Of a stretch of 64,000 nucleotides of DNA, positions 49,452 through 61,936 are shown one piece after another. Position numbers and translations under genes: made by a program. The stretch's first letter is position 1. Every line of letters begins with the position of its first letter. Under the pieces are notes generated by a model. It searched no databases, was not told the origin of the DNA, and was given only the letters and a program-made list of their open reading frames with translations. Source of the DNA: Candolleomyces eurysporus (Eukaryota > Basidiomycota > Agaricomycetes > Agaricales > Psathyrellaceae); assembly GCA_027579435.1 (NCBI GenBank), contig JANBPK010000748.1, forward strand, positions 124,001 through 188,000, read 5' to 3'.

Positions 49452-52400
49452 ATGCAAAATCACAATGAAGAGGACGTCCCCTTCACTCTGCACCTGCCGC
49501 CCAGCGTTCTCCGAAGGCGCAGCATCGAGGACCCCTTGCGCGATACCCATACTCACCGCGCTCTACCAGTCTTGAAACGATCGGCGACGACGACGCCCAA
49601 TGGACGCTCAAGATCGTATCGCTTTCCAGAAGTAGAGAGCCTACAGCCTTTGACGTCGACAGGGCCGTCGCACTGGGCCTCTCCTTCTCCCAGCGTGTCG
49701 AGTGGACGGAGACCATCATGGGTGGACGCGCAAGAACGCTCGAGGATGCGACGCACGTTGGGGGNCCGATCCTGGGTCTCTGAGCTCCGAACCACGACTT
49801 GCTGATATCTCCGTCGTCGAGCCTGATTCTCCAGAGGATGGAACCAACTTTCAGCGCAGCTTGGAGATCAATATGAAGGATTTGGTCGGGGACGCTGTGG
49901 GCAATGTGAGTAACCAATATGTCGATGCTGAACGTCGCTAATGGTGCTCGTAGATGAGTATTAGTCCTTATTCAAGAGACATCGTTCTTGCTGCGTACGT
50001 CAACCTCGACACGAGTGCTAAGCCTTCACTAACACCCGGATAGACGGAAAGGCTTGTTCATTATCGACCTCGAGAATCCACTTGAAGTTCCTCGTTTCCT
50101 GCCTCAGGGAGGCACCTGGGATGTCGCAGACGTCCAATGGAACCCCCACTCGAACCGCTCCCAGTACATCGTCTCCACCTCCAGCGAAAAAATGTGAGCA
50201 TGTCGTCTCGCATTCGTCTATAATCTAATGTTCGCGCATAGGCTAATCTGGAACCTCAACATTACCGGGAAGACATCCATAGAGCACATCCTGAGGTCTC
50301 ACTACCGCGCCATCACGGATTTCAACTGGCACACGACCGAATGCGACATCGTAGCCAGCACCGGCATCGACTCGTGGATCTTTGTCTGGGACATGCGGAA
50401 CCCTCGCAAGCCAGCCTTCGGTTTATCCGCGTTCAAAAATTCGGGGACTCAGGTCAAGTGGAACCGGCAGGACGCTAACTTCCTCGCCTCTGCACATGGA
50501 AACGAGGTTTTAATTTGGGACCGTCGCAAAGGCTCTTTGCCTATGACTCGGATATCGGCTCACCATTCGAAGATATACGGAATCGACTGGTCGCATCACC
50601 TCCGGAACGAGATTGTAACGTGCTCATTGGACAAAACGATCAAGACATGGGATACCAACGACTGCAACGCCCCAAAATCCTGTATCGAGACGGACTACCC
50701 AGTATGGAGAGCGAGGAACCTGCCGTTCGGTCAAGGTGTCCTCAGTCTTCCACAGCGCGGAGAAACACGCTTGGAGATGTTTGCTCGAGGAGAGAGTCCC
50801 ATGCTAGTCGAAACATTCGATGGGCACTCGGATGTGGTCAAGGAATTCGTCTGGCGTAAAGGTGCCCCTGACGAATTCCAGCTGATCACTTGGTCCAAGG
50901 ACCGGACGCTGAGATTCTGGCCCGTCTCTCCCGAAGTGATGGAGGTAAGTCCTCTCATATCCTTTCTCAAGGGACAGCATGCTGATTTTATGCCAGAATG
51001 TGGGCCACTCTCCCGAAATCGTTCGAGGACGCTCACAGCTCCGGTTGGACCGCGAAACAACAATATCGTACCGCAACCCTCCCGAATCCAAAGGGTTCTT
51101 CCCTATGTTATCAGCACCCATCGGTAACCGCGGGATCCTGGCAGAAGTCAGGGCGGGCCCACCGCCCAGGAGCGCCAACCTTATCACACAACCTCATTTG
51201 GGCTCGTCCGCGCGGGGAACCGCGACTGAAAGCACCTCCCAACTCACGCCCACACTCAGCGAAACCAAGCCCATTGCGGTGACACGGACTCGTGGCGGGA
51301 CGATGAGTAGGGGTGCAGTAACTGGCAAGAGTGTGGCGCAAGTGGACGCTTTGGGGTGGATCAAGAACGTCAAAGTCGGGAATAAGAGAGGAGGGAGCTC
51401 GGGTGCTGGGAGTGCTGAGCCGGAGAGTAGTTCGTCGTCGAGGCTCAATTCGAGGTCGAGGCCTCCTTCGACGACGAGGGGCGAGAGTGAGAGTGTCAGA
51501 CACAGGAGCCCTAGTCGGAGTCGGGCTGCGGATGATAGGAGGGAGGGAGAGAACACACAATCGTTGCAGGACGAGTGAGATTTTTTTTCTCGTTGCATTT
51601 CGGGGGTTCCTGGTGCTGACGTCTTTTACTAGAATTACAACTGTCCTCAACAAACTTGGCAAAGTCACAGCCGAGAAGGTGAGAAGAACCAGCCTTGCTT
51701 TGACACTCATTTCTCGCTAACCTAGATGCTATAGATTGATCTGACCAAGAAGAGAACCTGCACTCTCGGCTTGGACGGACCATGGGGCGAGCGGTCGTCC
51801 GTGTTCGTGCGCGTGACGTTTACGTTCCCTCCGAAATACCCTCAAGCCGGGCATCCGGAAGGAACGCCTACCGTCGAGCTGGAAAGGACCCCTTTAATAT
51901 CTATCCAAGATCGTGACTACATCCTGAAACGCCTGCGAGCCATCCGTGAAAGCAAGCGGCCGTGCTTGGAAGCTTGTTTGCGGTTCCTGTTATTCGCTGA
52001 GGACCACGAGGGCCGTGCTCCTATCATTGACTCGGAATCTTCGGATGATGAGCAACATGATGATAAAGGGACTGGAAAAGAGCTTACTGTGTCGATTTTG
52101 AGGACCCATAAGAATTTGGCAGAGCCTCGGACGTCGCAGGGAACTTTTGGGCCTAATGGTGAGCTCAACACATTGGCGTCTTTTCACACTATATGACTGT
52201 TTCTTCATCTCTAGGCGAACTGATTTGTTTCTTCCGCGCTCCACCAAGGATCGTTCGAAACGTCCTCCGAGGACTGTCAGATGCCTCTCCGAAACCGAAT
52301 CTCGAAGAACAGCAGCCCAATGCTAACCCACAGCCACCTTCAGACCAACAACAGCCTCAACAATCACGACTCTTCCAATCGCCTGCACTCGTTTCTGATG

Positions 52401-54559
52401 CCATCCGTCGACTGAGTTTGGCTGCTAAGGATCGTATCGTCCAGCCCATCGACCCTCGGAAACCAGAAAACGATCTTAACATTCTAAGGACGATGACGAA
52501 TCTCCTTACGGTGTCTCAGCATAAGATACGCAGAGATTCGATTTCGAGTGGGATGCCGAAGAACTATTCGTTGCTTCCCACTAGGAGGAGTAACGTTTTC
52601 ATGATGGACACTACAAATGTTTCAGGCCCCGATAGGACTGTTGCGGTGGACTACGTGTTCCAGGCTGCCTCGCTGATTGAAGTGTGCGAGAAGAATGCTG
52701 GTGTTGCGAGGGAGAGCGGGAGGTTTGACCATGAGAGGGTGTTCAGGACTGTCCAGGCGCTATTCCAGGTCCCTGAGAAGCGCGAGGACGGGGTAGTTGA
52801 GAGTGTCGGGAACGTCTTTGCGTCAGAGATCTTGGCCGCTGGAGTTGTTTTGCAGTTGTACGTCTTGCTCAAACCTCACTTTATCTATCCCTGCCTCAGC
52901 GAACTCACCGCGATCATTATACAGGTACTCTGACCTATCGAAAACGAAGGACATCCAAATGCTAGCTATGCTCTCAGTCATCATCCTCCAAACACCCTAC
53001 GCATCCAGTGCACACCTCCGCATAGCTCCACCAATCATTCCAATCAAGACAGCACTCGACATACCCATCGGTGCACGTCTCCCACCTATCAAAACAGGGT
53101 TCGACTACTTCAGCCTCGCGCGTTCCATCAACAACGCTCCCAGCCCCATGTCGCCTGCCCAATGGCCCAGTTTCGGAGGGGGGGAATAGCGCGGGTGCGG
53201 GGACACCGTCGCCTATCGGCGCAGGACCACCAGCTGCCCCGCCCTCTGTTGCCTCTTCGAATAGTTCGAGGGGGTCGTGGTCGAGTTTGTTCAATCCGCA
53301 GCATGTGAGGCAGTTTGTGAGTGGTGTGCAGGATAGCATCAAGGACGGGTTGACGACGCCTAGTGAGGTCCCTGCGTCGGCTATCGAGGCTCAGATGATG
53401 GCTGCAGCGAAGTTGAACGAGAAGGCGTCGGTTGGAAGTGGGCTAGGGATTGGAACTGGAGCTGCAGGAGGTGGTGGGGGAGGGGGAGGGGGAGGACCGC
53501 CGCTGGGATCTGGGTTTACCAAACCCAACGCAACAGCGGCTGTGGGAGCTGCGTTTGCGGCGAGCATCGCTGGGAGCGTTTTAGCAGAGAAGAGGAATAA
53601 GAGGAGGGTGAGGAAGGACTCGTCGATACATTCTACTGCTACCGCCAATTCGGGTTCGACGGGGACGGCTCATTCGTTGAGCACGAATTATCCGTCGACG
53701 AGGAATTCAAGTGTGGTTTCGAGGTCGTGGAACGAGGGGCAGCAACATCCTTTGCAACCTCGGAGGTCGTTGTCGGGGTCGTTTTCGAGCAATGGGCCTC
53801 CACAGCGATATTATCAGCCCCAACTCTCGCATCAGAGGAACATGAGGTCGGTGGTTAAGCTCAGGGAGGCAGAGAAGGCGTTCCAGGAGAAGCAGAAAGT
53901 CATTTTCGAGCCAGCGATCGTCGAGGAAAGGTATGTCTATCCAGAGTCTCTCTTGAACACGGGCACTTCTGACATGTGCTTCATTTCTTAGTCCTCGGCC
54001 ACTTCTCAGTCATGAGGTTCTGCAACAAATGCGAAGACACGTTCTCATATACGCGGAGCTGCTATTCCGGTGGCAGCTCTATAACAAGCGGTTGGAACTG
54101 TTGAACGCTATCAATAGGCCAAAACCTGAACTTGAGAAGGAGGAAGAACAGCATAGGATTGGACTAATGAGGATGTGTCCGAGGCCAGATTGTCGGATGT
54201 TGCTCGATGCCAAGCACCGTTCCTGTTTGCAGTGCAATGCGTCTGCACCCTTGCCCAGGTGTACGATTTGTCGGCTTCCTGTCAAAGGTACGTTTACGTT
54301 TGCTTCGCCCATTCGACGTTGGCATTCAGTACTGACTGACTGCGGCTCGTAAATAGGCTTATCCCGCAGCTGTCTGCGGTGTTATCATGTCACCCATATT
54401 TCGTGTTGGAATAGCTTGGACGTCCCGATATGTCCTACGGGATGCGGGTGCTTCTGTTCTGGGTTTGATGGGATTTATACAAGGCCTTCGACAAGGCTGG
54501 GGTTGTCCCCTCCTTCGAATACGCTGCTTTTGTCTACAACGGTCCAGGCAGCTGTATGA
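49452..54559 (+). CDS. MTC5: WDR59/Mtc5 (Sea3)-like subunit of the SEA/GATOR2 complex
   Basis: Long multi-exon gene. After a polar N-terminus come WD40 repeats (RDIVLAARKGLFIIDL, SNRSQYIVSTSSEKMLIWNL, DIVASTGIDSWIFVWDMR, NFLASAHGNEVLIWDRR, NEIVTCSLDKTIKTWD, FQLITWSKDRTLRFWPV). Then an RWD domain (CTLGLDGPWGERSSVFVRVTF to CLEACLRFLLF), a long disordered middle, and a C-terminal zinc-binding region (MCPRPDCRMLL, CLQCN, RCTICRLPVKG, then CLRCYHVTHISCW). This order is that of WDR59/Mtc5, which regulates TORC1 at the vacuole. Two sequence problems: the N at 49765 and an extra G in the seven-G run 53178-53184; removing one base at each restores the frame. The stop is taken as TGA 54557-54559. The first ATG is chosen near the conserved start; 49167 is an alternative. 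Confidence 0.82.
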
Positions 54560-55421
54560 TCAGGATCCGTTTTGCGTTTGTTCTCTCATGTATCGTATGT
54601 CGTCCATCTTCCGTCAGGTGGCGCAAAACACTGACAATGTTGTTTGCAGGAATCACGCATGGCGGGGCTTTCGCCGTATTCATGGGACGACGTTGCTGAA
54701 CTCAGCTGACCTTCCCCAAGACTTTGCATGAGTCCTTCGTTCGTAAAGGGGCCGAGCCGCAGCCGAAGGGTACTCACTTGGGACGAGGACAGTCATACCA
54801 TCGGCATCCCTTTCAATAGCTCTATGACGGCAAGCAGCTACCCTGCTCAGCAGTTGCTTCCTTTGGACAGGAATATCCTTCCCCGTGTCGCTCAGGAGTC
54901 GAGGCGCTTCATTTGATGATTCTTGCTGTACATGTCATCATCTCGGGACTCGGCTCGGCATCTTTGGATCCTTGTTTCCAAAATCATCGCATGATATTTT
55001 TGAGCTCGTCGTGTGACACAGCGACGAAGCCGGTCCTCCTCGTACACCCCAACCACTTCATCCCCTTCGTTGTCCGTCAAACCTTGTAGTTATTTCATGT
55101 AATATGTAGCGTGGTGCTCGATAAAATTTGGACAGTGATCGTGGAAGAGGGATACGCCGCTTTTAGGATTAAAGCCCCACAGTAGCTCGAAATCGCGCCC
55201 CGAGTATTTCGTATTCTCCCTCTACCTCCCACCGCGAATCGAGCCTCGAAAAGGAATAATTAGGCTGAAGGGATGGTCCTTGGACGAGCGATATTCCGCC
55301 AGCAGCTGGCGCTGAGCTCACATGCCCGTGGAAGATCAATTTCAGGGACAACCTCGTGCGTTTTCAGTTCTCTCTTATCTGCCACCACTGCATGCCAGGT
55401 CTCTGACGCCAGCAAAAAACA
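54560..55421. other. Intergenic between WDR59/Mtc5 and PSD1 genes
   Basis: 3' region of the WDR59 gene and promoter of PSD1. No supported gene. A weak possibility is that the upstream gene has a further spliced exon near 54650-54910. Confidence 0.45.
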
Positions 55422-57325
55422 ATGCTCTTCTCCAGGAAAAATATCCTGACCAAGGGCAAGAAGCCTCTCTACGCAGCGTCGAGGGTCATCAACGCCTCCT
55501 GCGGGTCAGCATCGTCCGTGTTCGCAAGATGTTGGGTCCACAGCACGAACAAGACGTCGGCGCTGTTCAGGAAGGTCAGGGCAAGCAGCCTGAAGCGGGC
55601 CTATTCGACCAAGGGTGCAGCTGAGGGGGGGAATGGGTTGCCCTCGGGATCGGCGACTGGTTTACCACTGTACCGTGAGTTTTTGGTGACGACGCCCCCG
55701 GACCCCTCGAGGCTGGCGGGCCCAGTGACGACAATGAGCTGACATTTCGCATGCAGGCAAGCTCATGAACGCTTGGACGGAGACACCGACGAAGTGGTAC
55801 CCCTTACCGCTGGCGGTGGGTGCCCTTCTGCTGGTCGCCATCCAGTACAGGAAGAAAGTGAAGAAGGCCCGGACGGAGGCAGACTTGGATGAGAATGGCA
55901 TGGAGGTTATTAGGCTCAAGGGACCTTGGCACGTAAGTCGTGGCAGCTACATTCGCTCGTAGCCCAGCACTCAACGTGTATTTCGACCACCAGGTACATG
56001 TTATTGGCGCCCTCCCGCTGCGGAATATGTCCCGTCTATGGGGTTACGTTAATTCTCTGGAGCTGCCTGTCTGGTTCAGGCCCTACGGTTACCGGTTCTA
56101 CGCATACGCCTTTGGTTGCAACCTCGACGAAATCGAACCCGCAGACCTACGGTCATACCCCAGCTTAGGAGCATTCTTCTACCGGAAACTCAAAGACGGC
56201 GCACGACCAGTCGACCCTGCCATTCTCGTCAGCCCGGCAGATGGCACAATATTGCATTTCGGAACCGTACAGGGGATGCAGGTAGAACAAGTGAAGGGGA
56301 TCACCTACCATTNGGATGCGTTGCTGGGTGTAGAGAGGCCAGGCCACGCGCCATCACTCGCGGAACACAATAGGGACATGTCCATCGTGGACGACCAGGA
56401 ATTCGCCAACGTCAACGGAATCGAGTACAGTCTCGAGCAGCTCATCGGAACCTCGTCATCGTCACCCCAGTCATCGGGCTTCTCAACACCAGCACTATCG
56501 TCCCACGCACCCCCTGTCCGACCACCCACGGAAGCTGACGCCCTCCTCGCCCATCCACCACCCAAGAAGTACGGCGAGCGCATTGATGCGTCCGTGGTGG
56601 AGCCTGACCGTAACACCGTCGCTCACGACGCCTCTGTCGCACGGGAGATGGGTGTCCGGCCATCAATGGAACGTAAAGGCAGCCTCGGTGCACGAAACCT
56701 CCGCCCCGGCCATTCCCTCTTCTTCACCGTCATCTACCTCGCTCCTGGAGACTACCACCGATTCCACAGTCCCACTGCTTGGGTTGTGGAGAAGAGGAGG
56801 CACTTTGTGGGAGAGCTATTCTCAGTGTCGCCCTGGATGGCTAAGCGATTGGAGAACTTGTTTGTATTGAATGAGAGGGTTGCGTTACTTGGAAGATGGA
56901 GACATGGTTTCTTCGGAATGGTCCCCGTTGGTGCAACGAATGTGGGGAGCATCAAGGTTAATTTCGACCAGGTGAGATTTACATTTGACAGTCGACGTTA
57001 TCAATACAACTCTCTCTGACAATCAACCTTTTTTTAGACTCTTCGGACCAACGTTCGCGGGCGCCCACCTCCACCTGGAACTTTCTCTGAAGCCGTGTAC
57101 TCGAACGCTTCGCCTATCCTCCGTGGCCAGCCTTTGAACTACGCCGAGGAGATGGGAGGCTTCTGCCTTGGGAGTACCATTGTTCTCGTATTCGAAGCCC
57201 CGAGCGACTTTGAGTTTACGGTTCATGCTGGACAGAAGGTGAAGGTTGGGGAGCGGTTGGGTGATCTTGCAGACCAATTGGCCAAGTTGGATGGGTCTGC
57301 TTCTTCAGCGACCTCAAGCGACTAA
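55422..57325 (+). CDS. PSD1: Phosphatidylserine decarboxylase, mitochondrial (Psd1-type)
   Basis: Exons 55422-55674, 55757-55932, 55994-56971 and 57038-57325. The N-terminus is a basic, Ser/Ala-rich mitochondrial presequence ([36 protein letters not shown]). One membrane segment follows ([20 protein letters not shown]), then the catalytic body with [12 protein letters not shown] and VKGITYH. Later comes [10 protein letters not shown], and the C-terminal LGST (in [14 protein letters not shown], about 57165-57185), the self-cleavage site whose Ser becomes the pyruvoyl group. It decarboxylates phosphatidylserine to phosphatidylethanolamine in the inner membrane. An unusually long Ser/Pro insert lies between VEYSLEQL-like and [16 protein letters not shown] segments. 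The N at 56313 is a genuine unknown base: the frame needs it. The family is certain. Confidence 0.92.
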
Positions 57326-58480
57326 TCGCCTCTGATTAGTTGTGGCTGGCTCCCCACCTACGACTCCCAAGCGCAACCTAATGGATGGTCACGATTTCCT
57401 GGGTAGATGCCCTCAGTTCGGCAGGCTTGTGATACCATGCCATACCGTTCACCATATTCTTCCTTTCCCCCTTTTTTATCTAACGACTCCTTCAATGCTC
57501 TCATATTTCCATTTACGAATACCTCACGGCGCAATATTCCTAGTCATTTTTCCACTCCCCACCATCGAATTCACCTGGTTTCTTTCCTATTCCCCCGACT
57601 TCTGGCAGCTGGCAGCTGGCAATCAACCTGGCGCCGTCATCAACACTCAACTAGTTAGCGTCTAGCTACACACATTCATCCATCCAATGTCATACAGACG
57701 TACCTTCAGTCTTTTCTTCTTCGTTAACTCGCTTCTCACTTTCTCTTTTTTTNCTTTTTCTTCTCCCCCCCCAGCGTATTTACAAGTTCACCTTGTCATC
57801 TAGAGCTAATTATTTACTTCTTGGGTCAATGATGACGACGCAGCTCAACCTGCATTGTTACGTTCCTCTCCATGGCATTCTTGAGTTCCCCGTTGCCGTC
57901 TATCTAGTTTATGCTTGAGGCGAACTGGAAAATGTGTGCCTGCGTCGTACTGTGGACCGTGGAAGGTAGATTGTGCTCAGCTCTATATTCAACGTGCGTG
58001 TATTGGTATCGTTCATTTCTTATTACAGACTTATTATAGACGTACTACTCAAAGAATCTCAATCAATGACACATTTGAATCTATATGCGTTATTTTCAAT
58101 TGAAGTACTGACCGTCCTAGGTTCTTCAACGCAATGCTCAAATTCATCAGTTCTCTGCGCGTTCACCGTCGCCTGAAGCCTCGAAAGTTAAAGTAAATCT
58201 CTGGGTCGAATTTTGGCGTGCAAAGCTATCTATCTCCAGTGCTTCGAGTCTATGCTCGAATCACTCCGCCTAGCTTTGAATTCAAAAAGAGTTACTAATA
58301 GATACAGGAACCCCAGGCTTTTATTCGCTGTTGCATACCTTTGAAGGCGATGGTAAACCTAGGCTAAGTACCAAGCGATCCACCAATTTTGTTTCTATGC
58401 ACCATCTTCAGCCATCTAATCTCTACGAGTCATATGTGGACTATTGAATGCTCATTAAGTTTTCCTTTTTTCTCTTCTAC
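57326..58480. other. Intergenic, pyrimidine-rich 3' flank of PSD1
   Basis: No coding features seen. There is an N after a T-run at 57753 and a C-run soon after. Confidence 0.5.
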
Positions 58481-59259
58481 TTTTGGTGTCACAGCCACCA
58501 TCGCACGTCAGAGGTCTTCGTATGATTGGACCATTCAAGGGCATCTCGGACTGGGGTCTGAAAGTTGAATACAATACCATTTGAGCAATTCAAGGAGGGT
58601 CGACGACCGATTGGCAACCCGGGTTCATGATTGGTGAAGCCTTTTTTCTCTTCGTGGAGTCCACGAATTTAACCAACCGTCTTTTTTCGTGCAGCAAGGT
58701 TGCATGTATGTTACTGCCACACAAGCGCCGGGCTCCCAGCGAAGTGTTTCCAAAAGCCCGTTTTGTCAACGTACAGCCACTTCGATGCTGTTAAGCGGGA
58801 CGAGCCATCGTTGCGATTGTTCTTTCGACTTTGAGCGCTGAGCCCCATCTCTGTCTTCTGCTATCACGTTTAGTGTCTTTGCTTTCATGGGCGAACCTTC
58901 GGAGCACGACTGTGATGATGATCCTCTCGTTGCAATTTCTTAGTCTTGCTCACGACAGTCCTCCAGATTCTGTGGGTGCCGCTTTTGCAGGCGCGAGCAA
59001 CTTTGGGATCGAGAATGTCAGTATCCGAACTGCTGGGAATGTATACAAGAACTGCAATATCTCTGTGAACGCCGTTGCCGTCGATACCGAAGACAATGGT
59101 GGGTTCCCCAAGTCTCCATTCTAGCTTATCTCGAGCCCACTTTTTCCTGAATATATAATAGATGTCGAGCTATTTCGAAAAGTCGCTGACTGGTTGACAA
59201 CGACCAGCTTTCGAAACATTCATTCGGACGCGCTTGCGAAGGGAAGAACAACCAGATGA
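58480..59259 (+). pseudogene. Detached 5' end of the NACHT-ankyrin family (promoter + N-terminal exons)
   Basis: Homologous to the upstream regions and first exons of the two NACHT-ankyrin genes but on the opposite strand. Shared upstream blocks include CGCACGTCAGA and GTCTGAAAGTTGAAT. The exon 58918-59098 encodes MILSLQFLSLAHDS, FAGASNFGIENVSIRTAG and NVYKNCNISVNA. After a GT-AG intron, 59162-59259 encodes ELFRKVADWLTTTSFRNIHSDALAKG, then leaves the family and stops at TGA 59257-59259. The result is an open 92-residue protein with only the NLR N-terminal segment and no P-loop. It is most simply a truncated copy. Because promoter, splice sites and frame are all intact, it could still be expressed. 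Confidence 0.7.
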
Positions 59260-60031
59260 GTTACTCGGATGAGTCGCACATTCGTGGAAGCCTTCTTTCG
59301 AAGAAATATTAGTAGATGCATTGAGAATTAGTTACTTCGTGCATACAGACAGACAGACAGACTTAGCGTGTTCAATAAATCGTCGAGGCCTCAACCTCAA
59401 GTTCTTCTCAGGCTGTACTTTCCTTTCTTGGAGAGCAAGCAAGCTATGACGCTCAGATCCCCAGGATCGAAAATGTACCTACTTTGGATATCCCCGTGCT
59501 CAACTCTTGGACATCCGGTGACTGACGGTCCACCAGAGAAAATAGCGTCTGGCCGTGTAGTTCTGGAGCTCTCCCGACCACCAACCCATCGGTACCAGCA
59601 ACAGGATGGTGGAACATTGTACAATGTCTTGTTCCTGATAGTCCCTGTTCACTCCGGTGTAGAGCCTGCGTAATGGGCTCCTCTCCTAAGTGGACAAAAT
59701 ATCCCGAAAGTTGAAAGCGGGGAGTCTGGGCCATACTATCGTTTCGGAACAATGGTAGATGTGTCTACGTCCGTTCCGCACAGCGCACTTACATGGGGTT
59801 CAACTTTTTTCTATAGTTCTGGGTTTCGCCATCGCAATCCTTCAATGGACACTCGTGCAATCTCCTGCAACACATATATGTCTTGTCTAGGAGAACTTTT
59901 AGTCTGAATTGAAAGATAAAAGGGGCAGGTGAAAAGCTAATCCTTAAAATCGAGAGACTGGCCGAAACGAAATACCATTGCTTTCCCCTTAGATCACCCT
60001 CCTGCGCTTTACGCTTTTTCATCTGGTCTTC
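59260..60031. other. Intergenic with a short CAGA microsatellite
   Basis: A CAGA repeat lies at about 59346-59362. Open frames on both strands near 59.4-59.7 kb overlap each other and have no family features. Confidence 0.5.
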
Positions 60032-60745
60032 ATGTCTACCACCAACTCCCCACGCCGCGAACCCCTTTCTCTGCTAGAGTTGCAAGACTGTGCGAGAAGG
60101 ATCAACACCATCTTCGCCCAACGCGGCGTAGCATTTGCCCTCATGGGTGGCGCTGGATGCTGTCTCCTGCTGGACTACTACCAGGTTACGACAAACCGAG
60201 CCACCACAGACTTAGATATGCTCATGGTTCCCGACAAAGCTCAAACCCCGACACTTGATGCAGAGCGACTATCCAAGCTCCTCCAAAAGGAGCATCAGGA
60301 TCTCATTGTGACCAGTATACAAGAGATCACCCTTTACGAGACCCCTGCTCTCCAAGTCTACCGCGAGCCGGATCCACGGCCCATCATTGTCGACCTCGAG
60401 ATTTTTGACTCCCAAGCTTGGCCAGGACGTCCGCAGTATGACCTCACGGATCCGGACAACAACACAGTATCTATTCCTGTGGGGGATGGCGTCGAGGTAC
60501 TTGTCATGAGTCCCCGCTGGATCGTGCGAGAGAAGATCTTGACCGCTTATGGGCGCAAGGGCGGGATGAAGGAGCGGTCGGATTTAGAGGACGTTGAAGC
60601 CTTGCTTCCCTTACTCAACGACCATGCATTGGTGTTCGAAAAGCAAGATGACATCGACGCTCTGAAGTACGTTCTCAAGAAGGACCCGGAACTCGAACCG
60701 GATTTGAGAAAGAAGATCAAATGCCCCGCCGTCTTTGAAGCTTAG
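60032..60745 (+). CDS. Nucleotidyltransferase-fold protein
   Basis: Single exon of 237 codons. The segment ALMGGAGCCLLLDYY followed by TTDLDMLMV matches the G-G and Asp-x-Asp metal-binding motif of the polymerase-beta-type nucleotidyltransferase superfamily, as in minimal and AbiEii-like members. A third acidic residue may be in IIVDLEIFD. The C-terminal part (LVMSPRWIVREKILTAYGR, then ERSDLEDVEALL) is typical of the family in Agaricomycetes. The substrate cannot be read from sequence. It lacks introns, unlike almost all neighbours. Convergent with the conserved hypothetical gene at 61936-61164. A CT-rich stretch precedes the ATG. Confidence 0.75.
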   Translation: MSTTNSPRREPLSLLELQDCARRINTIFAQRGVAFALMGGAGCCLLLDYYQVTTNRATTDLDMLMVPDKAQTPTLDAERLSKLLQKEHQDLIVTSIQEITLYETPALQVYREPDPRPIIVDLEIFDSQAWPGRPQYDLTDPDNNTVSIPVGDGVEVLVMSPRWIVREKILTAYGRKGGMKERSDLEDVEALLPLLNDHALVFEKQDDIDALKYVLKKDPELEPDLRKKIKCPAVFEA

Positions 60746-61163
60746 GCCCCTCTTACAGTTTTCGTAAACACTATCTCAAATTGCCCATCTCCCTCAATTG
60801 CATCTGTGCCTGTTTCCTTGTACTTTAATAGATCATATCCTGCAGTGTCTTGTACTCGCCACTAAATTTGCTTCTTCGAGAAAAGTTGCTTCCTAATTTT
60901 AAATTCGCTCGGCGTACCGTGAATTCAAAACAGTGGGCAAAAATTTTTATGATACAGCTCGTGTCCAAGCCAGTCGAATTCGGCCCAAACTCGGACAGAC
61001 AGACAGCCTTCGCCAAGGCTGAGGTCGTGGAAAGGATACTAAATCAATGATATTGGAGGTATTTGCGCTCGGTTGATGGACGAATAATGGATGGATTAAC
61101 TATGACAAAAGGTCCTTTGCTACGCTCCGCAGTCCAAGACGGCTCAATTTCTGAGCTGCGACC
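60746..61163. other. Convergent intergenic gap
   Basis: 3' flanks of the nucleotidyltransferase-fold gene and of the convergent hypothetical gene. Nothing else seen. Confidence 0.55.
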
Positions 61164-61936
61164 CTAGATCCCACTATCCTGCGCCCGGTTCTCTATCCTT
61201 CCTCTGCGTTTGACAATATGTGCTGGCGTCCTGTCCAACCCGCCTTCATAGCGCCGAATCATCTTATTGAACCACGCCCTGACCCCTTCATCCTCCACTG
61301 AGTCCAAACAGTCATCCGACATCAGCAACTGACCGTACAAATAAGAAATAGCCCAGGTTTGCAGTTTGTTTCGCCAAAGCGTCCTCTTGTCCTTCAATAG
61401 CGTACTAATAACGCTCTGCAACATCAGCTCCCTATCCGGGTAAAACAGGTGACCGACTTGGGTAAACCGTTTTGCAGAGGCTTCGTCGGTGGGGGGNTGT
61501 GAGTCCGACGTATTTGCTACGTATCACAACTAAGAGGACGTGATGGTCGGGGGGNAGTGTCTAGGAGCTTGAACCGTAGGGAGTTATCGTCGATCAGCTG
61601 GTACTGCCCCTCGTAGCCCTCGCGATAGATTTTCTCTTTGACAGGGTCTGCTTTGAGTTTCTCGGGGTCTTTGATGGCATAGGACCAAGGGGCGGAGCGG
61701 AATCCCGAATCTAGAAGATGCTGAGCGAGTGCGTCGAAGTCGTCCTCTGAGGGTACGACCATGTAGCTCTGCAGACATGTCAGCCTGGCCATTGCTCCAG
61801 TACGCGGTATGTGTCTGTGGAGCTCTTGACTTACAGGGGTCATAGTCTTCACACCAACAAAGTCCAGAGCCGTCTCTCCCCAGACAACAACTTGGAAAGG
61901 TTTGAGTGCTGGAACGATAGATCTTTGGAAATACAT
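61164..61936 (-). CDS. Conserved fungal hypothetical protein
   Basis: Two exons, 61936-61835 and 61768-61164, joined by an intron with GTAAGT donor and TGCAG acceptor. Removing the two Ns at 61555 and 61497, both next to G-runs, fuses three apparent frames into 234 residues ending AQDSGI. The sequence reads VVWGETALDFVGVKTMTP, SYMVVPSEDDFDALAQHLL, SGFRSAPWSYAIKDPEK, LLVVIRSKYVGLTPPT, FYPDREL and ends in a charged helix region. It resembles hypothetical proteins common in Agaricomycetes, with a layout loosely like nucleotidyltransferase-related proteins, but no catalytic motif is visible. No function assigned. Confidence 0.65.

Noticed and set aside
51111..51710. 199-codon minus-strand frame
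   Set aside because: Antisense to the Ser/Arg-rich region of WDR59/Mtc5.
59346..59362. CAGA repeat as a regulatory site
   Set aside because: Short simple repeat with nothing around it to suggest function.
59397..59752. Overlapping frames on both strands
   Set aside because: They shadow each other, with no family resemblance and no splice-linked extension.
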